DNA from: Lasiosphaeria ovina
Lineage: Eukaryota; Ascomycota; Sordariomycetes; Sordariales; Lasiosphaeriaceae
Reading direction: 5' to 3'
Length of the DNA stretch: 64,000 bases
Assembly (NCBI GenBank): GCA_033439765.1
Contig: JAULSN010000009.1
Location: 558,001-622,000 of the forward strand
This document shows, one piece after another, positions 9,586-18,779 of this stretch (within the stretch, counting starts at the first letter, position 1; each line of letters begins with the position of its first letter). The position numbers and the translations under genes are program-made. The notes beneath the pieces were generated by a model. That model had not been told where the DNA came from and ran no database searches. It was given only the letters and a program-made list of their open reading frames with translations.

Positions 9586-10425
9586 ATGGGGAAAAAAACT
9601 AGATTTCTAAGCCCTGTCTTTCGCGGCAGGCATCTGAGGGACTGGTCGCCACAAGACCTTCTTCCGCTCATCCCCAAGCACAAGGGGCGCAAGCGGCTGC
9701 GGGGGTCGTCCCCCAGAGTGGGCGACGATGTGCGGGAATGGTTTCGTCCGTCGACGAGAAGGCCTGTTGTCGAGGACTCCTGGACGAACCTTCGTCCGCC
9801 GTCGGCGCCGTCGGGAATGCGCCTTGTCGTGGAGAGGGATGTGCCCGTTGTCGTGGACGGGATTCGGCAGACGAGTCTCCAGAGATGGGAGGCAACGCTT
9901 GAAAGGCAGCCGGCTAAAGCACAAGCATACAGGCTGCGTCGTGCCGGTGCCGGTGCCCCGCCCCCTCGGTCCATTAACCCAAGGGTCGTGAACTCGAGGG
10001 GCCGTCGCGTTGACGGCACCAGACGACCCGACACTCCTATAGAGTCGGTGGCGGACCACGGTGACGGTTTCCGTCTCCCTTCGGCACCCAGCTCTCCTAT
10101 TGGAGAGATGGCTCTGGCTATCCGCTCTCCCGGGCCTTCGCAAGCAAGGTCCCAAGCCCCAGCCTTCAGCTCCCCTGCTTTACCACCAGCGTCCCCGGCC
10201 ATCGGCGCCCCCCCGATTTTGCGAGCGGAGTCCCTGATTTACAAGTCCCCGTCGCCTAAGGAGGTGATCCCAAAGCTGGGCCGGCCTAGGATTGAGAGCC
10301 CTAGCCCCTTCGACATTCAAAACTACGAAGGCGATTGGCCCGACGAGATGTTTAGTGAGTTTGTCCTTCCAGACCCAAAAATCGAGGCACCTTTCCCTCC
10401 TACCCTTCCAGCTCTACTCTGCTAA
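9586..10425 (+). CDS. Ser/Pro/Arg-rich protein of an unrecognised repeated family, member 1
   Basis: A 279-codon open frame. Residues about 10-42 hold the family block VFRGRHLRDWSPQDLLPLIP and KRLRGSSP; residues about 47-60 REWFRPSTRRPVVED; about 83-95 VPVVVDGIRQTSL. The rest is disordered and Pro/Ser-rich, ending with FDIQNYEGDWPDEMF and a short acidic tail. Partial relatives lie at 10,990-11,433 and 34,883-35,257, sharing different subsets of these blocks. No enzymatic domain recognised. The start ATG is the first after the pogo fragment and may not be the true start. Open without RIP stops, but expression is unknown. Confidence 0.45.
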   Translation: MGKKTRFLSPVFRGRHLRDWSPQDLLPLIPKHKGRKRLRGSSPRVGDDVREWFRPSTRRPVVEDSWTNLRPPSAPSGMRLVVERDVPVVVDGIRQTSLQRWEATLERQPAKAQAYRLRRAGAGAPPPRSINPRVVNSRGRRVDGTRRPDTPIESVADHGDGFRLPSAPSSPIGEMALAIRSPGPSQARSQAPAFSSPALPPASPAIGAPPILRAESLIYKSPSPKEVIPKLGRPRIESPSPFDIQNYEGDWPDEMFSEFVLPDPKIEAPFPPTLPALLC

Positions 10426-10989
10426 CCACCACGCCAACCTTTTCTACTCTGCCCTTTTCCGCAACCACCACCCTTCCAACTCTGCCCTACCTGACTAACC
10501 CTCCATCTAGTCGCTTTCTAACCCTCCATCTCGTCCAATCATGGGAACCGGATAACGACAATGTCGCGTCTGGAACTTGGACTTATTCGCGCCTGTCTTT
10601 TGGTAGTTAAAATAGCACAAGATCAAGGGTCCATTTTCTTTTTTTATTAGGACGCATTTTTTTGGAATTGAACCCATAGGGTAGAAAATTTGGATTTCTA
10701 AGCTAAAATAGCAAAAGATCAAGGGTCCATTTTCTTTTTTGTTGGGACGCACTTTTTTCTTATTGATTCTTTTTCTCCCGCAGCCCCCGTCCAGAAAGCT
10801 TATTTAGCCATTTCCCCAGCACCATTCTCACATTTTCTCTCTCGACCACCACTCTCCTCAATCTTTCTCGACCACCACTCTTCGACCACCACTCTCCTCA
10901 GTCTTCTCGACTACCGATAACTACTACCCAAACCAGCGATCAGCATCCACCGGCCAGCAAATACCTCTCCAGTAACCCTCCTGGACAAC
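10426..10989. other. Non-coding stretch with pyrimidine-rich leader-like sequence and dispersed repeats
   Basis: Contains CCACCC/TTCC-rich sequence at 10,420-10,545, the two ~55-bp repeats, and at 10,830-10,915 a triplicated CTCGACCACCACTCT motif. The last resembles the CT-rich 5' leader of fungal genes and would precede the ORF at 10,990. Confidence 0.45.
10606..10757 (+). repeat. Two direct copies of a ~55-bp dispersed repeat
   Basis: 10,606-10,664 and 10,701-10,757 share AAAATAGCAMAAGATCAAGG and the following CCATTTTCTTTTTT, then a GGACGCAYTTTTTT-like end. The third copy is inverted at 7443-7495. Confidence 0.75.
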
Positions 10990-11433
10990 ATGCCTCATCA
11001 TACCTGCTGCGTCTTCGGCCGCCTCCAAGACTCGGCGAAGCGCCCCTGGCTCTTTGCACACGGTTATCGGTGTCCTGTTGGAAGGAGGATCCGACAGGCA
11101 ACCATCCTCATCGAGGACACGCCCAGCCCCCGGCCTCCGTCTCCCAGCCCCCGGCCTCCGTCTCGTAGCCCCCCGATTGTCATTAGGGATACGCCTAGCT
11201 CGCGGCCTCGGTCTCCCAGCCCCCGGGACTCGTCTCCCAATGACAGGGTCTTTCGCGGTAGGCGTGTGAGGGACTGGTCGCCACAAGACCTTCTTCCGCT
11301 CATTCCCGAGCACAAGGGGGGCAAGCGGCTACCGGGGTCGTCCCCCGACGAAATGTCCAGAGAGCGCCGCCGGCTAGGGGTGACGTCCTGGCCGGATACG
11401 TCGCTACGCTCGAGTGGGTGCCGTCTCGGCTAA
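10990..11433 (+). CDS. Ser/Pro/Arg-rich protein of an unrecognised repeated family, member 2
   Basis: A 147-codon open frame. Residues about 42-80 are a Pro-Ser-Arg low-complexity region (EDTPSPRPPSPSPRPPS and IRDTPSSRPRSPSPRD), followed by VFRGRRVRDWSPQDLLPLIP, EHKGGKRL and GSSPDEMSRE. The DNA of the last blocks (11,249-11,370) is close to 9619-9710. It is preceded by a CT-rich leader-like region. The frame then degenerates, and plausible continuation text in another frame (to about 11,680) suggests a frameshifted C-terminus. Function unknown. Confidence 0.4.
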   Translation: MPHHTCCVFGRLQDSAKRPWLFAHGYRCPVGRRIRQATILIEDTPSPRPPSPSPRPPSRSPPIVIRDTPSSRPRSPSPRDSSPNDRVFRGRRVRDWSPQDLLPLIPEHKGGKRLPGSSPDEMSRERRRLGVTSWPDTSLRSSGCRLG

Positions 11434-11716
11434 ACTTTACTTCGCTCGAGGGTAGGGATTTAGGACTGGGCGAGTCGGGCGAGTTTCAGAATTTTCCAGG
11501 TCTTAGTCGAGCGCCGGACGCGACGTTCCCGCTTGGGGATTGCGCTGGGAGCGGCGGCCGTCCGGGCGTGCCTCTCGGGTCCAGAGTGCTCGCTTCCCTG
11601 CTGATGCGGTGCCGGAACGTACGCGTCCTGAGAGCCTCGAGCCGGTCGTCGAGAGCGCGGTGGGCTTCGGTATAGATAACTCGGTAGTTAATACGGTCCT
11701 ACGCGCTGGCCAAACC

Positions 11717-11767
11717 ATGGATCGCCATCCACCCCCCCGTCGCTGCCAACTTTGCCATAGCCCTCTG
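11717..11767 (+). repeat. ~50-bp dispersed repeat, copy 1
   Basis: ATGGATCGCCATCCAC...CCCCGTCGCTGCCAACTTT, then GCCATAGCCCTCTG. The copy at 34,093-34,155 has 12 extra bases in the middle. Both copies lie downstream of members of the Ser/Pro/Arg-rich family or near GCGCTGGCCAA, so they may belong to the same repeated unit. Confidence 0.7.
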
Positions 11768-11970
11768 TCGTGGTTTATGGGGTCTGAGCACCCTTAGGCA
11801 GGGCCTTGATGGCGAGTGCGTCGGCGAGGTCGACGTTGTCGGACCACGTGCTGTCCGTTCTGAGAGCGCAGACATGACACATGTGCATTCATCAACAATC
11901 AACAGGAAGCTGCCCCAACCGATTCCTAAAGCATCGCGTGTCTGTGCCTCAGTAACGAATGCATGCCGGC

Positions 11971-12993
11971 CTACGATCTCATGTTCATCTGGTTAAACAA
12001 GCCCGACAGCTCCTCGTCCATCTCCCGCGCGTCCCGCTCCAGCACGGCCTTGAAGTGCTCAATGGCCTCCTGCATGTCCAGCTCGGCCTGCTTCTCCTGA
12101 GCCGCCTTCTTGGCCATGGCGACCGTCTTCTTGGCGATCTTGGTCACCGCCTTGTTGAGCTTGGCCTCCTCCATGTCCAGCTCGGCCTGCTTCTTCTTGG
12201 CTGCTTTCTTGGTCATGTTGGCTGCCTTCTTGGCGATCTTGGCCACTTTCTTGTCGAGTTTGGCGGACTTCTTGTCCAGCTTCACCCGCTTTTTCTCCAG
12301 CGACGCCATGGTCGCGCGTCGCCGCCGGAGCTGCTTCTGCCGGTTGCGCAACGACTTCTGCGTCTGCGTCATCGCGGCTCTCGATTTTTTTTTGCGGCGC
12401 TCGGCCGGGACTCCGTCTGACTCAGAATCTGCCATACTACCCTCTGAGTGATCGTCACGCACTACCGTTGCACGCCAGCGCTTTACTGGGGGCCGGGCTG
12501 ACTCTGCGCTGTCTTCTGAACGGCTGCGCTTGAGGGTCGGCCGCTTGGCTGCGGCCGTAGTGGCCACTGGTGGTGCCATGGTGGCGTCCGACTGCGCCAT
12601 GTCGTCACGCACTACCGTTGCACGCCAGCGCTTTACTGGGGGCCGGGCTGACTCTGCGCTGTCTTCTGAACGGCTGCGCTTGAGGGTCGGCCGCTTGGCT
12701 GCGGCCGTAGTGGCCACTGGTGGTGCCATGGTGGCGTCCGACTGCGCCATGTCGTCGTCGGAATCGTCAATGTAAAATCGTACCACAAGGACCTCAGGGC
12801 CCTCGTCGTCAGAGCCCTCGCCACAACCAAATATGCTCGTCGCCGTTGCCGATATTGGCCAGCAAGGTCCTCCCCGACGTGAACTGCCACTGGAACTGGC
12901 ACGGCCGGATCGCTGCTGCGGCTGGGCAGATCCTCCTCGGACGACGGCGCGGCGCCGAACGAGCGAGCCGTAGGTCCTGCCGCGAGGAAACAC
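11971..12993 (-). CDS. Lys-rich coiled-coil protein with an internal 50-residue duplication
   Basis: An open frame of 340 codons with no stops or RIP signature. After a low-complexity N-terminus and an acidic stretch (YIDDSDDD), a 50-residue unit beginning MAQSDATMAPPV occurs twice in perfect tandem. Each unit contains KRPTLKRSRSED, a likely nuclear localisation signal. Residues about 215-330 form a long Lys/Ala/Leu coiled coil (KLDKKSAKLDKKVAKIAKK), ending DEELSGLFNQMNMRS. The first ~70 residues may be in the wrong frame, since another frame there also looks protein-like. No known family recognised. A nuclear or chromatin-associated role is only a guess from composition. Confidence 0.55.
   Translation of the reverse strand: MFPRGRTYGSLVRRRAVVRGGSAQPQQRSGRASSSGSSRRGGPCWPISATATSIFGCGEGSDDEGPEVLVVRFYIDDSDDDMAQSDATMAPPVATTAAAKRPTLKRSRSEDSAESARPPVKRWRATVVRDDMAQSDATMAPPVATTAAAKRPTLKRSRSEDSAESARPPVKRWRATVVRDDHSEGSMADSESDGVPAERRKKKSRAAMTQTQKSLRNRQKQLRRRRATMASLEKKRVKLDKKSAKLDKKVAKIAKKAANMTKKAAKKKQAELDMEEAKLNKAVTKIAKKTVAMAKKAAQEKQAELDMQEAIEHFKAVLERDAREMDEELSGLFNQMNMRS
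12452..12751. repeat. Perfect 150-bp tandem duplication
   Basis: 12,452-12,601 and 12,602-12,751 appear identical by eye (TCGTCACGCACTACCG... to ...GACTGCGCCATG). The period is a multiple of three, so the Lys-rich ORF stays open. No divergence, and no RIP marks although the copies are linked; each is shorter than the ~400-bp threshold usually needed for RIP. Confidence 0.9.
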
Positions 12994-13272
12994 GTGCGTG
13001 GGGTCGACAGAGTAGGGATGGCTACAAAATAGACCCTAAGAGTAGACTCTTGAGATATTCCTGCCACAGAGTCCCGAAATTACTAACTATGGTATATGTC
13101 AGACGGGAATATTCTTTGCCATTTTCAAATCATGTGTTGGCAAGCTTCTGACCACGTCGTACGTCTGGACGGCTAACTAGTCGCTAGCATTTTGCCTTCC
13201 ACACTCACTCTATATCAGTCTTAACTTGGGCGGAAATAGATCGCCATGGAGACATGGGGTGTTTAGAGATAG

Positions 13273-13579
13273 ATGCCACTTCGTTGGTTAATATTGGCTG
13301 CCGCGGAGGTAGGGAAGACGGATGTGGTGAGAAAGCTGGTCGAGGAGCATGGCGCCGATATCGATCGCGAAACGGTGCAGCCGAAACACCAATATCCTGG
13401 CTCTCTAGACAGACATGACATTCAAGCTCGGGGATTTCAAGAATAACGCGCCGAACCTGGTCAAGCCGCTGCTACCGCCGCCGCCGCCGAGGATCGTCGA
13501 CGTCGTCCGCCAGCGGCCTCTGCTGCCCAGCTCGCCCGTCGACAGCACGTGGTCGCAGCCGCCGACCCCGTGGGAGTGA
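13273..13579 (+). pseudogene. Ankyrin-like repeat plus Pro-rich C-terminal tail fragment
   Basis: From 13,273 the plus strand reads LRWLILAAAEVGKTDVVRKL, then EEHGADID, one ankyrin repeat with the G-x-TDVV and HGADID hallmarks. After a frame change, 13,418-13,579 reads FKLGDFKNNAPNLVKPLLPP, then RIVDVVRQRPLLPSSPVDST and a stop. Probably the end of a host gene whose body is lost or rearranged. The antisense of this tail forms the last ~55 codons of the copia gag frame on the other strand. Confidence 0.5.
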
Positions 13580-14562
13580 CTTGTAGATGGGGCAAGGGTA
13601 ATAATTGGTTCTGTGCGAGGAGCACGTATGTGGAAATGCGTGGTTGAGGGCGCATTCTCTGAGGGTGGCTGAGTGACACCATTCCCGCCGTTGCGGAATA
13701 CACCTGCAGTAGCAGTCTTCTGCTTCGTAGCTTCTGCCTTGAAGTGCCAGTTGTCAGGTGCTTTCTCGGGCTCACACCAAAAGCACGTTGTTGCTTTTGG
13801 TGGAATGTGCTTGCCGCAGTGGTGATGTTTGTAGCCTTTTCCTATCTCTTTGCTGCATGTGGTGCACGTCTCCTTCTCTCCTCTCTTGTTTTCCTTCTTG
13901 TTGCTCTTTGGTGCCGGCTTGTTGCTCTCTTCATTCTTCTTCGTGACTGCTGCTAGGTTGAGATGCTTCTCATTCTGAGCTTTGGCGTAGAGAACTTGCA
14001 TGAATGTTCCCCAAGTCATGTCTTCCTTGTCGATGCGGTATTCCCAGAGGCGGTGATCTTCCGGGTATGCATCTTTGAGGGCTGCGAGAAGGTTGTATAG
14101 CTCTTGAGCTGCATCAAGCTTAATGCCTGACTTTGTGATCTCATCGCGAAGAAGGTTGGCTCGAGTAATGAAGTCCCAAAGGGTTGCGAATTGTTCCCGC
14201 TTGAAGCTCGAGAACTCATGGAGCATGTTGCGGCGTGACTCTTTACCTAGGCCTTCAAGTGCCTTGATGACAGTGTCATAGGTCACCTTCGGGTCCTCTT
14301 CCATTTCGTCCCAGCCGTAGGCTTTCATCATCTGGATCACTGAGGGATTCATGAGGGTTCCGTGCAGGTAAGTGTTGACAGTGGCTCTGTCGACGATCCA
14401 GGTTTCTTTGGCCTCAGCTTGAGCTGGCTGCAGCACCTCTTTCTTGATGTATTTATCCAGCCTCAACGCCGTGAGGGCGAAGTTCAACTGCTGGCGCCAT
14501 ACCGTGAGGTTCTCAGTACCTTTCAGCTGGGGAATGCGGGCAACCAGCTCTCTAGCTGACAT
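13405..14562 (-). pseudogene. Ty1/copia gag, 3'-truncated chimera
   Basis: Open frame of 385 codons. Residues 1 to about 295 are a UBN2-type copia Gag: start MSARELVARIPQLKGTENL, WRQQLNFAL, helical body, then a Cys/His cluster CTTCSKEIGKG...HHHCGK...CFWC in the zinc-finger position. Residues about 296-315 (STTHFHIRAPRTEP) are translated LTR end; the final ~70 residues are antisense of the neighbouring ankyrin/Pro-rich gene. The element has thus lost protease-integrase-RT-RNase H and most of its 3' LTR. No RIP stops, so the deletion copy is comparatively young. Gag would form particles. Confidence 0.75.
13612..13648 (-). repeat. Residual 3' LTR end of the copia element
   Basis: TGTGCGAGGAGCACGTATG..., reverse complement of the LTR terminus, repeats 14,904-14,940 with one change. 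Inside it the copia gag text ends; outside it host-like sequence begins. Confidence 0.65.
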
Positions 14563-14903
14563 CTTGACGATTTTTTTTCTAGTCGCTTGGTTGTTGATCG
14601 ACTAAGTTGACGATGTGCGCAGGGAATATATGCGCAGTTGAAGGTATGTTGTAAGGTGGGGCGGCAAGTCCGTTGACGAAGTGGAAGACCCTAAAATCGT
14701 CGGTGGTAAAATGCCTATATTTGGTGCACTCCAGGCGGGGCCAGTACTGCGGCCTTGGTTGCCTTTGTCGGGGTGCAGGCTGCGCGCAACACCGAATTCC
14801 TTGATGAAAATAGGTGCGTTGCAAAGCGCGATTGACGGTGATTATTTTGATGCGCAAATGATGCGAATAGCTTCAGTTGCGGAAGCAAGAGGGCTTCATA
14901 ACC

Positions 14904-15137
14904 TGTGCGAGGAGCACGTAAGTGGAAATGCGTGGTTGATTGCTTAATGAATCTAAAGCTATCTGCCCGCAGGCCAAAATCTATGGAGGGTGGATAGGCT
15001 GGAAGTGTGGGTCCCACCTATGTGGGCCCGGCTGGGCATACTGTGCCTTGCAAACGCCAGTTTACGATCCACTTTTGGCGCTAGAGGGCCAACATTCGCA
15101 ACCGGGCCACGATTTTTGACACGCGCGCCATCCAACA
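14904..15137 (-). repeat. 5' LTR of the copia element (candidate)
   Basis: On the minus strand it opens TGTTGGATGGCG (15,137) and ends CTCCTCGCACA (14,904). GGTTATGAAGCC follows, resembling the half-tRNA-Met primer-binding site used by fungal copia elements. About 340 bp later comes the gag start. The end is confirmed by the repeated 37-bp piece at 13,612. The outer boundary rests on the TG only. Confidence 0.5.
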
Positions 15138-15329
15138 ATGGCACAATTACAATATTCGAGGCCATTTTCTTCGTCAAAACGTACTATATAGAGCCAAAAA
15201 GTAGCTTATTCGAAAGCCCTAAGCTAGACGTATATTACCCGTATGTCTTTTACCATAGTGCGGTACTTGAACCGCGACTAACGCGCATCGGCGTATTACA
15301 TGCTCGTGGGTAACGAACATCCCCGGGCC

Positions 15330-15604
15330 ATTACAGCCGCCCTACAAATCTCCCTCGTCTACGCATATAAGCTAAAGAGGCGGTATTTGGCCTCTAGTAA
15401 TCCTTTTACTAAAGTAAGAAGCCGATTTAACGCCGTTATACTAAAGGAATAGGCTATAGAGGTAAGTCTAGGACTCTCTATATAATTCACGGCGTAACTA
15501 ACCATAATAAGAAGCTCTTAGACTTACTAAAAGACAAGCCCGACCTATACCTCGATAAACTATAGTAGTTCCTAATCCTCGAATACGATATTTACGTATA
15601 ACCT
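15330..15604 (+). pseudogene. Tc1/mariner-type transposase N-terminal fragment, RIP-damaged
   Basis: The plus strand reads GKSRTLYIIHGVTNHNKKLL, then DLLKDKPDLYLDKLQQFL and LEYDIYV, the HTH/linker pattern (L..LL...P.LYLDE...FL...) of fungal Tc1-like transposases. An upstream part (ALQISLVYAYKLKRRYL) is less certain. It is cut at 15,605 by the family A LTR. The catalytic half was not found on the other side of that element. Confidence 0.45.
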
Positions 15605-15872
15605 TATTATTACGGTAGGTGCGAAGGACATTTGGGTGGCCCTGGGTGGCCCTGATCGGTCGCACGCTATACGACTCGAGCTGACTAAATAACCCCGCTA
15701 TTAGTGGCCCGTGCCAAGTCCTACTACGTGACCTACAAAACCTAGCCTACTTCTCCACGCACCGCGTAGCCTTTTGGAACTTTCTTTTCTTTTTCTTTCC
15801 TTAGCTTTAGATTCTACGAATATAGCGATGATTAGTATAGCCTTATCTTATTAAATCGACTATACGGTAATA
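15605..15872 (+). repeat. Family A 5' LTR
   Basis: 268 bp, aligned end to end with 28,219-28,486, including the 10-bp GGTGGCCCT duplication and the TTTCTTTTCTTTTTCTTTCC tract. Differences are mainly C/T and G/A transitions at CpA/TpG. It ends CGGTAATA, where the other copies have CGGTGATA. Confidence 0.85.
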
Positions 15873-17178
15873 ATCTAAAGCTCATAACCTATTACCTAGG
15901 AAGGCCTTAAAGAATATCCTACCGAAGATTTGTTTGTTTCGTTAAAATCCACTACCGTCGTAAAGAAGGGTACGTACTAGTTATACGAGATCAGAACCTA
16001 GCGACCGTACGGAAGGAATCGTACCAAGCGGTACAAACCTACGGGGAAGTCCCTATATAACCGAGGGAATATCTACTATCGGTTCGGATTACTCTATAGA
16101 GGAGAACCTCTAGCGGGCCCTCGAGGAGGTCGCCTACCGATAGGATGACTTTATTAAAGCCTAGCCGTATAAGATCTCTAATACTATTCTCTCCCGGTTA
16201 GTCCGCGAATACGAGACTTTGGTTCGTACTATAAGAACCATATTAGTAAGAGCTTCTATGATAACGATTCGCGACCCCGTTCCGGGAATAAGTAAGGCCG
16301 AAATTAATCGAGAAGTTTATAACTAGGCTATCCTCCTAGAGATCGTTAAAGTATAGTTTAATCTAACTCGCGAGGACCTTAAGGGTAATTTCTAGTAGAA
16401 GATTACCGATATAGCCGCTATATTCGTTAAGTACGGAAAGAAGGGACCCGCTATACTATTCCGAACGCTCCTCCTGGAGAATAAGGACCTAACCTTTAAG
16501 GGGCTAATGGATATAAAGGATTTCGAGCGTAAGGCGTCGTATAACCCCGACGAGCTCTAGCGCGAGATAAAATTACGAATAATTATAATATATATACTCT
16601 ATAGGTAGATAGTATAGTTATACGATATCGCTTATAACTAGTCGACTATAATCCGAAATATCTACTCGTAGGCCGATCGCCTCCTAATAGATAGACTAGC
16701 CCTAGACGCCCTCGCCTCTACGGAAGACGACCTACTAGAGAATATATAGGTAGCCCTTAAGGATCGGGACCGTATTATATAAAGAATATAGGAATATATT
16801 AATAGCCTAAACCGTACTATCGTTACCGATATACTCTCTTAATATAGCTCGCGGTACTTAACCCCGGCCTCTAGTAATTCGTAGCCCCGCTAAAGTACGA
16901 AGATAGTAGACCCTCCTCTTTTCTATAACGATAGTACGAAAGATATAATTACTTTTAATACCTAGATTCGTTAAATAGAGAATAAGCTATAGGTTAACGT
17001 CGATTATTACGAAATAGACCGCGCGCGTTAGACCTATATTAAACTCCGCTTAATAGGTAATACCTCTTTATAGCTAGAACCGTATTTAGAGGACGCCTAT
17101 CCTAACTAGATTAAGACCGTAGAAGATTTACTAGCCTAGCTTAAGAATAAGTACCGTAATATAAATCGCGAAGAGGAG
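15873..17178 (+). pseudogene. Family A gag, 5' portion
   Basis: RIP-degraded coding region between the 5' LTR and the point where element B inserted. Protein-like text in several frames, such as FNLTREDLKGNF-type helical segments near 16,350-16,400 and ENLYRN-like text near 17,145-17,165. It continues at 23,264. No intact frame. Confidence 0.6.
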
Positions 17179-17183
17179 GCTCT

Positions 17184-17447
17184 TGTAAGGAAAGAGCACC
17201 CCAAGCACGTGCGCACACCTTTGTGTGCGCCCACCACCTGTCACCAACTGGCCAGACCACTGCCAGTTGGCACAGCTACTGCCGTCACAAAGAACGGAGC
17301 CCCTGAGCATGTATATAAGCAGCGGCCCTCGCCCACCTTCCTTTACGAGGGCCAGGTTGAAGTCTTACACCAATACCACTCATTGCTCGCCCTTCTTCTT
17401 GCCTACATTGTGACCACCTTGATCAGGCGTACCTACCCTCTCTTACA
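17184..17447 (+). repeat. Element B 5' LTR
   Basis: 264 bp with inverted termini TGTAAG/CTTACA. Contains TGTATATAAGCAGC, a TATA box, at about 17,309. Differs from the 3' LTR at eight positions, all of them C/T or G/A at CpA/TpG. Confidence 0.95.
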
Positions 17448-17559
17448 ATTCTTCAACCTCCCTACCACCGGTAACGATCGAGCCGGTCACCATAGCAGGC
17501 AACACTCGTGGAAAGGGGAGAGCCACTCCTCAGGCCAGTTCAACCTAATAAGCGACCCT

Positions 17560-18760
17560 CGAGGATTTGAACGACCCCGTACAGGACTCTCCTACGCCCT
17601 CTACTAGCATAGATCCCCAGCAGTTCCAAGCCTTAATATTACAGGCGATGACCAACTTTTCTACCGGCCTAGGCAACCTTGGAACTACTCTGGGCAACCT
17701 AGGACCGTAGGGAGGGCCCCCTAGATTGAAGGATGATCGCCCTCCCTCCTACGTAGTCGGCAAGCTCAAGCTCGACGCCTCCCTCCAGGATAAGGAAGAC
17801 TGGCTCCTAGCTACCGAATAAGGAAACGCAACCCGCCTAGACCGACCTTAATAGCTCTAAGTCCAGTGGGCCAGCACTTGGATGGAGCCAGAAGCGTAGC
17901 AGCAGTAGCGGGCCTACCAGAAGTAGCTCCACGAAGGGGACTTCGAGCGGATTACCTAGTAGGAGTTCAAAGAATACGTTAATACGGACTACCTCGGTAG
18001 CAAATCCGGCGAAGTATAAGCATATAAAGAATAGCTAGTATATACTTAACGCGGCCGGTCCCCTTAGGAATTCTACCGCGAATAGTCTACGCTAGTGAGG
18101 TACCTACCGGATATGGATATTAATACTACCTTTATAGCCCGGGACTATTAGATTAAACTTGACCGCTTCTACCATAATCGATATACCGAGGCCGTCCCTA
18201 ACGTCACCTCGGCAAAGGAGTGCGCTAAGTGGTTTGAGCGGATCTGGCTCGCCCGGGCCTACCTAAGGAACGGTAACGATAAAGAAACGTACCGGAAAAG
18301 GCTGGGCTCCCCCACCAGCCTTAGCGAGGCCCGAAAACTATACCGCACGACGGAGGAACCGTACTCCGGACCCCGCTATAATAAAGCCCGGATTCAACGT
18401 AGGGAGCTTCGGGGCTCCCCCATACCAGACCAACCCGTTACCTACGCCCCACCCGCTACTAGGCCGAACGCCCAGGCACCACTCCGCGCTAGGGAGCCTC
18501 CTACATACTATAACTATGGTAAAGTAGGGTATGTATAACGCCAGTGCACCCTCCCGCCTCGGCGCCCTACGGCCGTACTAGGCCCGGACGCCAAGGTCTA
18601 GAGAATCGAGGTAGGGGACCACGGAGACCTCGAGGACCAGTGCCCGGAACCCTCTAACTCCGAAGACGACTCGGGAAACGGGAGCTAGTAGACGATAACC
18701 CCGATCGATCTACCTAGGCCATCTACGACGGGGTAAAGCCGGGCCCTACCTTCACCATCT
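17560..18760 (+). pseudogene. Element B gag
   Basis: Frame text includes DPQQFQALILQAMTNFSTGL, PPSYVVGKLKLDASLQDKED, DRFYHNRYTEAVPNV, then the zinc knuckle region YYNYGKVGYVQRQC-like (Cys and His codons changed to Tyr by RIP) near 18,505-18,545, and an acidic C-terminus. Many TAG/TAA stops. Gag would package the element RNA. Confidence 0.8.
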
Positions 18761-18779
18761 AAGGTAGCACTCGCTCCTA

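Noticed and set aside
9420..10202. 260-codon open frame on the minus strand
   Set aside because: It is antisense to the Ser/Pro/Arg-rich ORF and the pogo fragment. Its composition is the mirror of GC-rich codons and it has no domain.
12110..12451. Hydrophobic plus-strand frame resembling a membrane protein
   Set aside because: Antisense of Lys codons (AAG read as CTT) in the coiled-coil ORF produces artificial Leu/Phe-rich text.
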